A DNA stretch of 64,000 nt from Stichopus chloronotus (taxonomy: Eukaryota; Echinodermata; Holothuroidea; Aspidochirotida; Stichopodidae), in assembly GCA_021234535.1 (NCBI GenBank), contig CM037832.1, positions 7,847,135 to 7,911,134 of the forward strand. Reading direction: 5' to 3'. Made by a program: the position numbers and the translations under genes. Below, one piece after another: positions 1 through 13,764 of this stretch; positions within the stretch are counted from its first letter, which is position 1, and every line of letters starts with the position of its first letter. Under the pieces are notes generated by a model that was not told where the DNA came from, made no database searches, and saw nothing but the letters and a program-made list of their open reading frames with translations.

Positions 1-3000
1 AAATTTTGTACCTTTATTATCCTGTACTCAGGGGAAAAGGTTTTGCATGGAAATTTAATGTCTGTGATATAGGCCTCAAATATTTAGGACACACAAGCCT
101 GGTAAAAATAACTAAAAGTCTGTAAAAAGTAGGCAAGCCTCTCCCTCTGTATCAGAGAAAAACATACTTCAATGGTATGTTCTCCTTGAAAGTTACAGAC
201 TTTTAAATCAATTAATTTTTATCTCAATGGTAAGATGCATTTACGGAGAAATATGTGGCATGTATATGGCATACCAGTTGAAAAAAAAAAAAAATACTGC
301 TTGCGCATCCTTTCAAATATTCCTTAAAAATCTTAATTGTCTTAAAAGAAATATTGCAATGCTTTTTTCTTTTTAAATATTTTGTAAGCTTGAGGGAACT
401 GGAGATGTTTCTTGCCCAGGACAGTTTTTTTTTTTTCAAACAGCAATAGCTTTTGTTTGAAGTGCTTCAAATGAAAAAAAAATGCTGTTTCATTTCTAAT
501 TCCCTTAAATTGTCACTGAGCGATTCCCAAATAAGACAAGTATTTCTCTCTGACAATTTCCTTTGGAAACTGACAAATAACACTAACATCAATTCAAGCC
601 ACACTGATGTACAGATTACAAATGAATTGAAACAAAGACACTCAGGTAGGGTACAAGTACTGCAAGCAATGTCTGTTACCCAGATCGTCAATCATTTCAA
701 AACATGGCGGACACTGTTTGAAATCACAGCAAGTATGATAGCAAGAACTTCAGCTATCTGGAAACAATATAAAAGCCACAATGAATAATAATATCTGAGT
801 TCTCTTTTTGTTATCTTTGAGATATTGACATGTTATTGGTACACATCTCTAAATAATACTTGGCTCTCATTCCAAATTTGCATCATATACTCCAAAATGC
901 TGTCCTGCAAATTTTAACCAAACATTTTTGGCTCAATGTGAACAAATGACTCTTTGAATTAAAAAAAATGCAGTTACAATTATTCAACCCAAGTTAGAAA
1001 CTCTCAGAAATTATTTTAATCTGGCAATCTTTGATACAGTGGCCTGTGAATTCTGTCTTGAACACAACTACACATCTCATAGAGTTTATTCAGTTTTCTA
1101 TGATACAAAAATTGCTTGAAAAGCTTTTCAAAAAAAATAAGAGTGGACAAACTCAAAAGGTGGATCAACTTATCTTTCATTAGAAATTTCTTAATCCTTC
1201 TGAGGGAAAAAAAAACAGCTGACCTATTAGTGGTGGTTACACATAAAACAATCTATAAGTATGTTCCAGTTCAGAAAAAAAGGGCCACAAAAAGTTTAAA
1301 CAGCTGGGAATAAAGTATCATTTGAAAACACCATAAGACCTTTGTCAAATTAGGTTCAGACTTAGACATAAGATACATCGACAGCTGTACGCCCACGCAT
1401 GACACATTGATATTAAAGCAATGATCAATGCAGGAATGTACATGTAGATCAGCTACAAGAGACTACACAATCTGAAAACCATAAACCTTATCTTCCTTAG
1501 TTAAGAAAAAAGAAGAAAAGTATGATGGCACAGAATTCAGGCAATTATAAACATCAATATGGTGCTCACAGAGTCGTACACCGACATGATCACGGTTGGA
1601 TAAATGACACTTCCTGACAGTTGAAGAGACCCAACTCAACTTTTGTGTTCATGTATTACCTTAACAGCTTTCTGTGTTCACTGGTGATATCTGAGGGTCT
1701 GTAATACCCCAGAATATCAATACAAAGCCATTAGCTAAAAGAAGATTATATTTGAACTAGATCAAATACAACGATATCGACTTTTTGTATCATGAATGCA
1801 AACATTTTGTTTGGACACACCTAGTTCATAGTTCTGTCAGAGTGGGATGCGCCCCGATAGCATCTAGGAAGATAATTTGATTAACCATAGTTCCCTCTGC
1901 GAAAAGAGGAAATGGTAACTGTACAGATTGAATGACATTGACAGGTGATAGGCAGGCCACAGAATTTCCACGTGAGCACGATCGTGACAAACAAAGTTAC
2001 CTAACCTACATGCAATGCTTTCAAGCTTCAACTGAATAAAATGAAGCGAAATAATCGGAGGCAAAAAGTTCATCCACCTATACTAACTGCTATATCGTGA
2101 AAACACTGTTAATCCTTAAGCTATATTCACGGCTAGACCATGGGCTAAAGTGTCCCACACCCATACAAAATGGAAGAAGGACAGAGGACATATGACAACC
2201 ATTTTGCTGAACATTACTACTGCAAAAATTATTGCAGCTCTTCATACAACACTAGGTAAACCTAAAATGCCAAATATTTTAATACTGTTTCTGGTTATTT
2301 CGAGACATCTTAGTTAAAAAAAATGACAGTAGAGACAAATGATGTGATAATTTCAATTTAAAAGTATGTGGAATGACACTAGGTATACCGTATGTATGTA
2401 GACACATCTTATCTGGCTTTTTGTCACATGATGGAAGGGATCGTAACAAAATTTCCTTGGATTCATTTTGCAAACACACTGCGATACGCCAAGCTAAGGC
2501 ATCCTTCCTAGTGTGGTGTTTCCAAGAGAAACCTGGGTACCCACACAGTGTTTATTACCCAGATTCCAAATTACTACCCAGATCAACTGCTGTCTGGATT
2601 AACCCATGCCAGATTGCCAAATTTCACCTATTTTAAACAGCAAATAGCTCAAAATGGAATCATTTTCTTTTCTTCTTGGAAATCCAGTGTGCCTATTAAT
2701 ACTGTAAGTACTGTAGGTGTAGGATTCCTCCACACAAATTTTGTAATGTACAGTACTGCAGAAATGCCAATGTTTACAATACAGTCAACGTTTTGGTCAT
2801 GCAGGTACCCAGGTAACTGATGGATATAAGCAAATATTGCCCGGTTCCAATTTTTAGGGATTGACGACAACAATAATTCGTCCATTCGTATGGTCACATT
2901 AAACTATGCAAGTAAAAGCCATTATCTTTTGCTAATGAACAGACTGCTTTGCCAAAATGGTTCAATGTTCAGAAAGGGGACATGGAATTCAGTTACATAA

Positions 3001-4056
3001 ATATAAAGGCTATCTATACACTACCATATCTTGTGGGAAATATTGATTTGTACTTTACTACTACACTTCCTGCATTTGACAAAGCACTTCTCAAACCAAT
3101 TATTACCAATTACTTCATTTATTACTGATAAAAAGAGTCTTGCACAAACGGAAAACATAATGAAGCAAAGCTTATTTTCTTTTAACAATTACTGTATGCT
3201 AGTTGAGGATCCTAGCCTTATACTAGGAAGTGCGTTTATCACTTGTACAGTACACTGCAATGCCTGTGAGTATAACTATTTGGCTAGAGATCATCCACAG
3301 CCATTCAGTTTATGACCTACTGAAAAAAAAAAAATTATTCCAGTTATTGAATGAATGCAACCCATTTCAACATTTATTGTTTGCATGTTGCGGTTTTGTG
3401 GAGAGACTTCCATATCAGATTACTTAATTGTTAATTGTTCATGAACACACACTCTCAGTTGCACAGGTACATGACTCATCAGAATATACATCGATCAGTG
3501 AATGTTTTAACATTTTTTTTATCTGCCACAGCAAAAACTGAGGACTAAACTGTCAGTGACACACAACTTTAAGACAAAGTTATTGGCATGGCACATTTTT
3601 ATAACCGTATTTCAAAAATCATTGCAGTGTAAAATGTCTTCCCTGTTAGATCTGGCTATGAGGTCCTATGCTAGCCTGCAGTTCATGATGTGTATGCCGT
3701 GGAAACTAATGCAGGCAACTGCAGGCCTACTGTAAGTTCATACATTTAAAATCTTCAATATGTGTTGACTCTATGTGGTATGCGTAAATGCATGTTCCAT
3801 CAGCATGCAGGTGATGAATTTCACTAATTTAGAATTAGTTGATACCACTATGGTATAACTGGAAAAAAGGATCAGGAGGGATGACTTTATTAAGTCCTTC
3901 GTTATCACAGACCCTCATGAAGAGCTGAGGACTGACTCAACTCTGTTCCCCTACTACTATCTTTCAAGTACTAAAGTTGTCCAAAGCATTGCCCAGAAGA
4001 GTCACATGCATCCTTAGACCTGTACTAGCTGTAATTTGTTTCACCCCTTTCCTTTG
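1..4056. other. Non-genic stretch, nothing recognised
   Basis: All open frames here are short (at most about 110 codons), have no recognisable domain and are AT-rich with homopolymer runs. I see no exon-like block with flanking splice signals, no tRNA-like B box and no long repeat. It could be distal intergenic DNA, or intron or UTR of a gene outside the window. Confidence 0.5.
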
Positions 4057-4059
4057 TTA

Positions 4060-4328
4060 GGCCAAGTAAAAAAAAATTAGTTTCTCGTCCTAACTTTTGA
4101 GAAAAATTGAGCATGAGGGCCTTTTTTTTTTTCTTTTTTTTTTTACCGGTGAATCCTGAATGGCACTTTCGGCAGCACAGCAACTGCAGTATGCAGGTTC
4201 TGTACGTAAGCTATACTATTTATTTATATTTTTATACTTGAAAAATCAAAAAAAAAAAAAAATTACATGCAGCGTGAAAAAAGCGTGCGGGCGGGGACGA
4301 GAAACTAATAATTTTTTTTAACTTGGCC
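4060..4328. mobile_element. MITE with long inverted ends, PIF/Harbinger-like
   Basis: The first about 31 bases (GGCCAAGTAAAAAA... to ...TTTCTCGTCC) recur as reverse complement at the right end (GGACGAGAAACTAAT... to ...ACTTGGCC), with small length differences in the A/T run. The element is flanked on both sides by TTA (4057-4059 and 4329-4331). A 3-bp TTA/TAA target duplication and ends starting GG are the usual signature of PIF/Harbinger transposons. The interior is A/T runs with no coding capacity, so this is a non-autonomous copy. The family assignment is inferred from the duplication and ends only. Confidence 0.75.
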
Positions 4329-4331
4329 TTA

Positions 4332-7049
4332 AATATGACAGACATTAGTTCTAGCCTATTCTTCAGGAGTTTGAAACAATTTAGGTCTTGAATTCAGGCT
4401 TTGAAGGGCAGTTGCTTTAGGATGTTAAGCAACCACACATGTATGTGTGGGGGAAGCGTGTGGATTACATACGACAACTTTATGTCGGGTGATGACAATT
4501 TAGCAAATTTTAGATCAAATTTTTTCTCAAGGAAGTCAGCTATGATTGCAGTTCAAAAGTATACAGACCGCAGACATGGCACCAAGTCTAGAGCTAAATG
4601 CAGCATCTCAAATTATTTTGACGGCACCTTGAATGAACGGTTACAGCCCTATATGTCCCGATATCCCTTTAGTCTCCATCAGTTCTGACACACCTAGGTT
4701 GCTACACACTTCATTATGTCAGACACCACTTTGGGGCCCAGCTGGCTACATGCCACTCAGTCTAGTTATATGACACATTGATCATATCATGCAGGGTTTA
4801 AAGTTTAAACAAACAGGTTTATAAGACATTACAATTGAAATTAACTGAATCAATAAGCATGAAACAGTATCACACCGAATATAGCTAGGGCAGCTGCTGA
4901 ATGAGCAAGTGCCTCTCGTGATCGTATTTCAACTTAATTCAAATGCACACTTGATACATCCAATACAATTTTTTTTGCACTAACATTACCTTGTGTAGCA
5001 AGCTGTTTCCATCTATATAACCGGAATACACATTTCATGTAACATTAAGCCTAACTGTCTGTCCTATACAAATTTTGCCCTGAATTTTGCAAATGCAATT
5101 ATTAACGTTAGGTTAACACTGCGTAAAATTCGTGAGTGGAATGGAAACACTGGCAATACAGACATATCCAAATGCGGCACCTGAAATTATTTTGTGGCAC
5201 CTAGACAGCCAGATGAGCCTGTCGGCACTATTTCAACTTAAAATTGCACATTGTAGCACACAAACAGTTCTTTATGTACACACAAGCAGTTACCTAGCAT
5301 GCCCATTCCCACTTTCCCTATGACAGGCAAGTTACTGTAAACATTTTAAATTTTAGTACTCATATACAGGTACAAAGTTTGCAATAGTACCAGAATAACA
5401 CTAGTGGAAACATTGGCAACATACCTTGGCAAGTAATGTAATTTGGCCTAGATCACTAAACGAAGAACATATTTGCTACTATGTGCACGTACGTAAACTG
5501 CATTTACTGAACGTACATCCAGGCCTACGTTTGTCCATCGACGGAACTTTACATTTGCCCAAGACCTACGCTAGATAATCGATTGACCCCCAGAATCGAA
5601 GCGGCAATAAGGACTGGAATTCTGGACAAGTATGCAATACATCCCCGAGGGAGCAAGTGCCAGTGATAGGCAGACTAGATTCGGTCACTCAACGACCCCT
5701 AGAAGCGGCACAGACGGGCTGAAATTCGGGACAAGTCTGGACCATGGTTGCACAGTTTGCCCCATAACTTCATGAGCACGTCTTAGGAGTTTGAGGCTAA
5801 CGTAAGGCCTAACTTTAGGCCTATCTCTCATGGGAATCATGATTTCTCACTGTACGTGTTTGATCCCAGCCGCAGACCGATCCATTAAGACATCTATCCC
5901 ACTATACAATACAACACACACGGCTTTGACTACTTGGAAACTTCGAACTGTAACGTTACTCCAGACATTCTGCTTTCAAAAGACAAACGCTCTACCAGTT
6001 CATTTCAGGTTACCGATAAGCATGTTCATGGCTGCGGAGTTTTGATCGGACCCTACAGTACTAACTTAGCAACGTGCGTACATGTGCGTTTTACCCTCGA
6101 GTTCACGACCAATAAAATGAGACCTTCACCAAACTACCGTCAAGCATCACGTTTTATTTAGCCCCGTTGGTGGCGACCCGGGTCATATTCCAGAACACGA
6201 ACCCATACCGTACGTATGTGTTTGTGTTTGTACCATGCCATGCGGCCATCGCCAGTATCTGTATCTGTCCATAAACGTACAATCACCAACAAGAAAGGTT
6301 GTCGCGTACGTAGCTGATTCAACCAGGGTTGCCAGATACAACTAAAGCTTTGGTGCCAAGCAACAGTTTAAAGCTGCCAAATATAACCGAAAAACGTCAA
6401 ATAACGTGCATTTCTTTTGCGACATGACTGAATTAAGATTACATGCAATTTAAGAGAATTTCCTAATATACTTGGATGCACATATAACAACTTGATCTGC
6501 AATATGATGATATGTAGACATATTACAAGCTGCGTCAGAACAGTGCGCGCGCCTAAAGCTTTCACTGTAAATCCTATCACTTTCTTTAGGTAATTGTGCA
6601 GTCGGCAGTCAACAAGACAATATAGCACACACTGTGTTTTAATGCCCTAAAGAAGCACGCCTACGCTCACACCCTCTGTGCGTCTTCTGAGTCAAATTCT
6701 AAGGTGCACGTGGAGTGTACATATGGACAGTCTACATAATCAAAATGCTCCATTCTCTTACAGGTAATTTAGATTCTAAAAAATGTGGACAATAGGTAAG
6801 TAAGTAAAAAATTGATTGTAACATGGTGGTTTGATGAAGTATTTCAGACCGCCCAAAAGTGCCAAATTTACACTAAAAAAGCGCAAAGCCACCAAATATG
6901 GATATTTCTGCCTTCAGCCAATCCGAAAGCATCAAATTTTGGCGATTTGGAGGTAAAAGCGCCAAAATGGTAACACAGAATCCATGATCCTTGCTTTACC
7001 AATGTGCATGTCCGTGAGGCTGCGAGGCTGCGAGGCTGAGAGCGATGCT
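4332..7049. other. Non-genic stretch with old repeats
   Basis: No exon could be supported. 4385-4440 and 4639-4780 resemble segments near 26838-26890 and 48415-48560, so they are pieces of dispersed repeats. About 5560-6340 is less AT-rich than its surroundings and holds a degenerate duplication (GAAGCGGCA... near 5597 and again near 5703). It could be a promoter-like or old transposon segment, but I see no coding start there. Confidence 0.4.
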
Positions 7050-8944
7050 GATTCTTGTGAGGGGGAACTTTTCTTAGATGAATGTTTTGCTGTATTAAAC
7101 GCAAAGAGTCATAACAAAGGAACTGGTACAGATGGGCAGGCTTTCCACAAGTTTTTGTAAAAAAATTCTGGAACCAAATTGGAGGTGTGGTTTTGAACGC
7201 TCTTAAGTTTTGTTATTTTCGGAAAATTTGTCTCCAGAGCAATTACGAGGAATAATTTCTTTAATTCTGAAACCCGAAAAAGATCCGACTGTTTTACAAA
7301 ACTGTGGCCCATTAACACTACTGAACACAGATGACCAACGTGGTGCAAAAGCCATTGGGCTTTGGGCAAAAGTCAAATAGGTTAAAAAAAATATCAGTTC
7401 CCTCATTGGAACCTATCAGACATGACTTCTGAAAGGTAGATATATCAGTGAGAATATCCGTTTCATTGTTGATCTTGTAGTCCACACTGACCCATTTATG
7501 ATTTTCCGGGCTTTTACTATTTTTACTCGATTTTGAAAAGGAGTTTGATATCCTTGAATGGAATTTTATCCAGTCCGTGGTCTCTTTTTTTTCAAGTTTG
7601 GTAATAGCTTCATGCACTTGATCAGTAGTGTTTTCTACAAATATAGTCAAGCATGCGTCTGTAATAATGGTCACTCTGCTGTTCTTTCCGATATTGAAAG
7701 AGGGGTGAGACAAGATTGCCCTATCAGTCCTTGTCTATTTATTTTATATGCGGACTAAGTACTAACAGCAAAAAATATAAAAAGTAATGTTATAAGGGGG
7801 ATTTCCATTCCGAATCATGAAATCAAACTTTTAATGTATGCCGATGATACTATACTTGTGCTCTTGATGTATAGAATCGATACAGAAAAATGATTAATTA
7901 TCTTGCACGACTTCAAGAGTTCTGCTTAAGTTAGGATTAACTTAGAAAAGTCCGTGCTTTTTCCAATCGGCCCCTAAATTACCAATCCCACCCCTCCCCC
8001 CTAGGTTTCAACTTTTTAATAGTAAAATTTTACGTTGCCCTGTAAAGACCCTAGGTGTTAAGTTTACTCACAATGGTAACGATCTCTTTCGTCTCAAATA
8101 CTTGCCCTAACTTTAAAGACTGAAGGTCTCCTTCTTTTATGGTTTACTATGGGCAGAAGTATCACTGTCAAAACATTTGCTTTGTCCAACTAATTTATCA
8201 TTTTCTTACTCTTCCAAATCCTCCGAGTCCCTTTATTAGAGATACTAAAAGTATTATTTATTATTTTATTTGGGCTGACAAAATAAAGCGTTCCATCATG
8301 GAATGCCCAATAAAGGGAGGGGGTCATAAGCTAATCACTGTTGAAATTTTTTTAAGTGCTGAAAATGAACATGGGTGAGACACTATTGTGATAATCAGGT
8401 TCGCCATTGAAATTTATTTTTGGACATTGATCTTCAGAGTTATGGTAGAAAACTGCTTTTTCACTGTAATTTCTGTAAACGTGATACGATTACGATCACC
8501 AAAATGTTTTTGGGGGACGTAGTATACGCCTGGTGTAGTTTTTGCTATTATACTCCAGAGAGTCACTTTGGAAATCAAATTTTATGGAATAATTCACATA
8601 TTCGTATTAACAATAAATCTGTATTTTACCCTTTAATGTATAATAGTAATGTATATTGGTGATATCTTTCACCGAGATGGTACCCCTAGCTCTCTCTTTT
8701 TGACAGTTTAAAAGATAATTTTATGTCCCAAATGTCCCATTCACAGTTTATGGTAACCTCATTTGCAGTATTCCCACTGTTTGGAAGACAAAGAGTTGCC
8801 AGAAATTTGATATTATCAATGACAATACAGTATGCTTCTTTTCGAAAAAAAAAGAAAATGCAGAAAACATGGTCTGTTTCGCAATTTCTGTACGATACTT
8901 ACAAGTTCCCCCTGTACCATGGATTGGGCATTGCCGCAACCTAA
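7050..8944 (+). mobile_element. Decayed Tx1/L1-like non-LTR retrotransposon (RT domain)
   Basis: Translated in pieces across frames, this stretch follows a reverse transcriptase in order. There is a GTDG block near 7110, an LSPEQLRGIIS-like block near 7235, a GRYISENIRF block near 7435, a degraded catalytic motif near 7540 (FEKEFDILEWNF), ERGVRQ near 7700, the catalytic YADD at 7837-7848, and a conserved late block (ILWNNSHIRINNK) near 8590. Many stops and frame changes interrupt it, so it is a dead relic. Weak similarity to the minus-strand relic at 12955-13757 continues to about 8940. The subclass is recognised from these blocks, without a database search. Confidence 0.85.
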
Positions 8945-8949
8945 AATCC

Positions 8950-9803
8950 AACTGTAATTTTCTAACATTAAGTAGCCCTAGTGAGTCCTTCCAAAAACCT
9001 GACAATACCTGATTTACTAAGAGCTTTAAACTGATTGGACAAATTCCCTCCTGAAAAGTTAGCATTTTAAGAAAAAATCGCGCATAGCACATTACTGGAG
9101 TTAAAACAGTGTTCTTTTGTTAAATCTACAAGTTTCCTCGTATTATTTCCTGATAATGATAAACTGCGGTAATTTTATATTACAAATTGACGCATAGTTG
9201 ACAAAATACTAAAGAAAACCATATAGAGCTGCATACACATCCTTATCTCAGTATGGTGAAAAACTAGCGTCTTTTGCCACTTGTCGCTGGTAACCTTGGC
9301 GTTCATGTGTCCGAACGTTCATGTGCCATAAATGAAGAGGCATCAGACAAACATCAGGGATTTCTTTGAAGTTGAACAGAAAAAATCAAAGACAAATTAA
9401 TTTTATTTTTCGGAAAGATTGACTAAGGTAGGGGTCTCTTTATATGTATTGATTTGACAAGTCATTGTTTTTTGTTTGTTTTGGGGGAGTAATATGCTCT
9501 TGTTACTAAAGTGTAGTGTATGACAATCATAAGCAAAAATTGTAATATTGTCTGCTTAGATCTCTTGATGCGAAAACCCCATAAATTACATACTAGGAAA
9601 ATGGTTGTCCCGGTATGAAACGTGACATTCATACAGAGGAGGGTTATCAATAACATCTAGAACCATTTTGGGCTGAAATATGCGAACAATCTGTACTGAG
9701 CTTCCAGGGGTCTTATCCTCCTCAACCCCTTCCTGAATTCTTAATGCCAGCCGAAGCTCACATGCCAAATCCTTTCCCTTTGTGTTCGGTTGCCCTGTGA
9801 GGG
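8950..9803. other. Non-genic stretch
   Basis: No coding block recognised. The part from about 9600 may belong to the dispersed repeat whose terminus is at 9804-9865, because a minus-strand frame reads through it (9586-9807), but no domain is visible. Confidence 0.35.
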
Positions 9804-9865
9804 GCATAAATTTGCTTTTTATCCAATGTTTGCCTCCTACTCAAAATCATGTTGCTTCGCCACTG
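9804..9865 (-). repeat. Dispersed repeat terminus (CAGTGGCG end)
   Basis: Read on the minus strand from 9865, the sequence starts CAGTGGCG and runs through CAAACATTGGATAA and AGCAAATTTATGC. The same about 64 bp occurs on the + strand at 63221-63286 with few differences. Shared sharp starts with CAGTGGCG suggest a DNA transposon terminus, possibly hAT-like, but no partner inverted end or target duplication was identified. Confidence 0.6.
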
Positions 9866-12690
9866 GATATTTTCTTTGGTTTTAGAGCACCCTTATAGTT
9901 ACTTAATGTTATATTTGAAATATTTTACTTTGCAGCTGCAAAAAGGAATGGTGTGTTCCAAATATCGATTTTCTTTTCATAAGTTTGATTTTACTTGAGT
10001 CTGTAAAAATATTCTAACCAAACAGAGTAAGAAAGCAATCACATATCTTCATATTTATGATACATTTCGTTTCTGCATGTCGCTTTGATTAACTATCGAT
10101 ATCCTCACATGGTTTGTTAATGGAGAATTTCAGCTGTCTTTCATTAGAAGAACCAAATGTTGCAGTCATTTGACAAGAGTATGACAAGTGTGTTTAAAAT
10201 CATTTTGTATTAAACTAATTATTTGTTGTTCAAAGTAGGAAGAAGTTAAGTTTCTGTTTTCATTGTTATCTGCTTTTTCGGTATATGTGTTTATGGAACT
10301 ATGAAGTTAAATAAATAATGGAGGAAAAATATTTATTTATGTTATTTATTTATTTAATTTATTTACTTTGCTGTGCGTGCTTTGTGTCCGATTTGGCATA
10401 TCTTGCGATTTGACTTTTCGATATTTTACTATTTTTCATCTTTCTTCAACTTATTTTGGTATTGCACCTAGAACTGAAGAACCACTGTCAAATGTTGGTA
10501 AAGTTCTCCAAAGTTTCTTGCTTTCGTATAATGGGAGGGGGAGGGGTAGGGGGCTGTGACGCATTGACTAAGTAGACAGTTAATAGACACCCCATGGACA
10601 GAGTAGATGGGCTGAGAGGGGAAATATCAGTTAGGTATAACCCTATAATATGTCACGTGACTATGTCTAACTTTGAGTACTTTACCGAATGAGCGAAGTA
10701 ATGGCGCTTATGTTGTTATATGTCAACCCACCGTCCAAATCTCCGCAGGCCAGTCAAGGATAAAAGGAATCATTTGCATCTGTCGATACTGTAAGTTAGG
10801 CTAACCAAGACTGACCACAGTCTTAAGCCTAGCATAGGCTACGGTCGGATCATGTCATAAGTTGAGCTACAGTACGTTATCGTATTCGTAATGATGTGTT
10901 GCGGGTACGAGATAGTATTGATACAGTACTAACTCATATTGATCCAGCTGACCCAGCCATTCTAACGCTACAGTACGCATTACGTATTAGCCTTTACACT
11001 CACTTAGTAGGCCAAGTACTATTCCACTTCTAATACTGTTACTTGCCTCAGTAAATTGACACCATGGGGGAGGGAGAACAACCCCCACTTTTTTGCCACC
11101 TCCCCCTGGTTACTGTCTGTTGATCCCTGTTCCATCACTCGGGATTTTCCCATTCTGAAAGGAAGGGCTAGTATCCCAGATCATAATGCATTAAAACTTA
11201 CGACAAATCATCCCAATTTTCTTGAAAATGAATGGGATTTTCAGATTTCCAGATTGGAAAGTTTGCAGTGTTGCAGTGTGGGAATGAACTGGCCCCCACC
11301 TGTGCAAAGATTTGAGCATTGTTGAGCAGCCATGCAATTTGGATACAGATCCCCTGTGCATTTTACAAGCTTTTCAGCATGGAATAGGCCTACATTTCTA
11401 GCTGCGCTGTATTCTGTTTTTTTATGTTCAGATGCAGTGAAAATTCTTTTGTTTTATAGCATATATTTTATAGATCTAATATGCTTGTTTTAGCAAGTCT
11501 CAAGTTCCATATGTTAGCAGCTTGACCGAATCTGGTTGGAATTGTACCTCGACATCTGATATTTTATCCAACATTTACTTGAGTTAACGATACAATGTAA
11601 ACCTGCCAAACTTCGCGCATCCACTAACATAAGCATGGACATCATTACACGAAGGGTGTCCTTTTGGACAAGTCTCATGTATAAACCTACAGGAATTACC
11701 TGTGAATAAGCTTGCAACAAAAACAGTCATGAACATGAGTTCCACTGAGTGATCGAAATGATGAATTGGAAATTTGTAACATTAGGCGGCAACTGCGAAT
11801 AGGCTGCTTTAGGATAGCCTACAGTAACCCTCCTGTGCAAATGCAGCACTGTTACATTGACTAATCAGACAAGGGCAATTAAACAAACAGTGTCTCAGCT
11901 TACGTGGGAAAATTGCGCAGGAAGAACCCGGAATACCATCGTTTCAGATTAATTTTGCGCGAATTACTAAACACTGCGAAAAAAGTAACGAAGCAAAGTA
12001 TGAACAAACTCACAAAAACACAAGTCACAACCCAAAAAAGCAAGTAAGTTGTTACTTTACTCTTTTAATGTTAATCTAGGAATAATTTGCGCTGCACTGG
12101 GCTGCACGCAGCCGAGGGGTACAATGTGATTGATTAAAAAAGTGCGTGGATTTCACTAAAAACTGCAGAAGTGCGTAGACGGGAAAACAGGGCAGGCCAA
12201 ACTTTACAGTCTGGAGCTCAATTCATTTCAAGGTATGGTAGTAAAAACGTTGTCAATCTGCTTAGTCCATTACATTTTCTGGCTTATTTACTTGTGCGCG
12301 AAGTTAAACAGTGCGCAAAGTTTGGTGTATGTACTATGCATAAAAAATACGTCCTAGAGACTTAATGAGGGCCGGGATACCTCTTCATGCGCAGTGACGT
12401 AGTGATGTTCAGCCTATTGATATTCATGGAAAAACTGATGCAGTAAATGTAGTGTCCTTACTTTAGAGAAACAGCACTTAAGTTTTTTAAATAATCGTTT
12501 ACTTAAGTGTTTACACTATGTGAAGGGACTTGGGCTTGGTCTGGTTTTGTACTACAACTAGGAACTTTCCAGAGGAAGGAGAGCACTGGTTGTTGTTTTT
12601 CAGTAGAGAGATAGGGTTACAATACCTTGAATGAGGGGAGTGAGCTCAAAAAGTTTCATTTTTTTTTTTTCCTCCATTTTTTATTTAATC
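9866..12690. other. Non-genic stretch
   Basis: No gene recognised. It includes a short TTTA microsatellite at about 10330-10368 and G-rich tracts near 10530. The open frames are short and without domains. Confidence 0.45.
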
Positions 12691-12954
12691 TTGAACTTTT
12701 TTATTTACAATATCTACCGTCTTGCAAGTAATACATGGCTGTAGAACTTAAAACATGAAATGAATACAGACAGCTTATATTAGATGACAGGATATTACGA
12801 AAATACCCCGTGCGTAATGGAAATACTGGAAGTCGGTATGACACGAGAAGAATACAAAAAGACATTAAAAATCAAGAATAAGATCACAGCGACCAAAAAC
12901 CTCTTTGAGATCTTTATAGCTAATACAACTTTTCGTCCTTTTTTGGCCATAAAA

Positions 12955-13757
12955 TTAAATATGCTTTTCGACTCGTAGAGCAAACTGAAACTTGTATAAG
13001 AACTCAATATAATTTAAAGTCTTATTTTGACGCTTCTTACTAAAAATGAAATATTTCAAATGCAAGATAAGAAAATTATATGGATGGCGTTTTAACCTTT
13101 GGTAACCAAAGAAAATGTCGTCTTTTGAAAAATAAAAGTCAGAGCCGAACAAAAAATTAACAACATCACCGATAAATGAAGCTACATGGTTACACTCCAC
13201 AAAAAGGTGACGTAGTGTTTCGACCTCAGCATTACAGAAATGACATAAATCGGAGTCAGAAATACCCATTAAATTTAAAAGTCTATTCGTTGGAAGGATT
13301 CTGTGAAGAAATCGAAATTGGAAAAAAGAGAGCTTGGTTTCCGAGGCAGAGCACCACGGCATACTAAAAATACTATCCCACTCTTTAGTAGTTAAATGAG
13401 GGAACTCAGCGTTCCATTTTGTAAGAGCTGTGGGATCAACAGCGACTTTATCCAGATACTTAGACCGGTATACAAGTTGAGAAATACAGCTTGATTGCAT
13501 GGTTTTATCGAAAAAATCAATACATGGGTTATTGAAAATAGTCTCTGAACAGCCAGACTGCTTCCAGTGGATAGGAATGCTCTGAATAATACCCCAATAG
13601 GTTGTAAAGGGGAAATGATTTAGATGGAACTTCATCCTAAAGGACTGGTAACTTAAGGGATAACCGTCATTATCGAAAAAGTCAGAAACAAATTTAACTC
13701 CCTTGCTATACAAAAAGTCATAATAAAAACAAAAAGTTTCATTTTGATGGAAACAGG
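12955..13757 (-). mobile_element. 3' end of Tx1/L1-like retrotransposon ORF2 (zf-RVT region)
   Basis: An open frame of about 265 codons on the minus strand runs from about 13757 to the stop at 12955. It contains the conserved late region of Tx1/L1-type ORF2 proteins: a DGYPLSYQSFRMKF-like block, then FQFRFLHRILPTNRL followed by a zinc-binding motif of the zf-RVT type (CHFC ... HLFVEC). The polymerase domain is missing and a TAA stop lies just upstream near 13770, so this is a 5'-truncated copy. The intact frame of more than 250 codons makes it younger than the relic at 7050-8944. The family is recognised from motifs only. Confidence 0.85.
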
Positions 13758-13764
13758 GGGAACT

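Noticed and set aside
6325..6990. Possible hAT element (CAGGGTTGCCAG ... TGGTAACACAG)
   Set aside because: The end match is weak and the flanks share no 8-bp duplication.
7318..7713. Minus-strand frame of 131 codons
   Set aside because: It is the shadow of the Tx1-like reverse transcriptase, which matches the family on the + strand.
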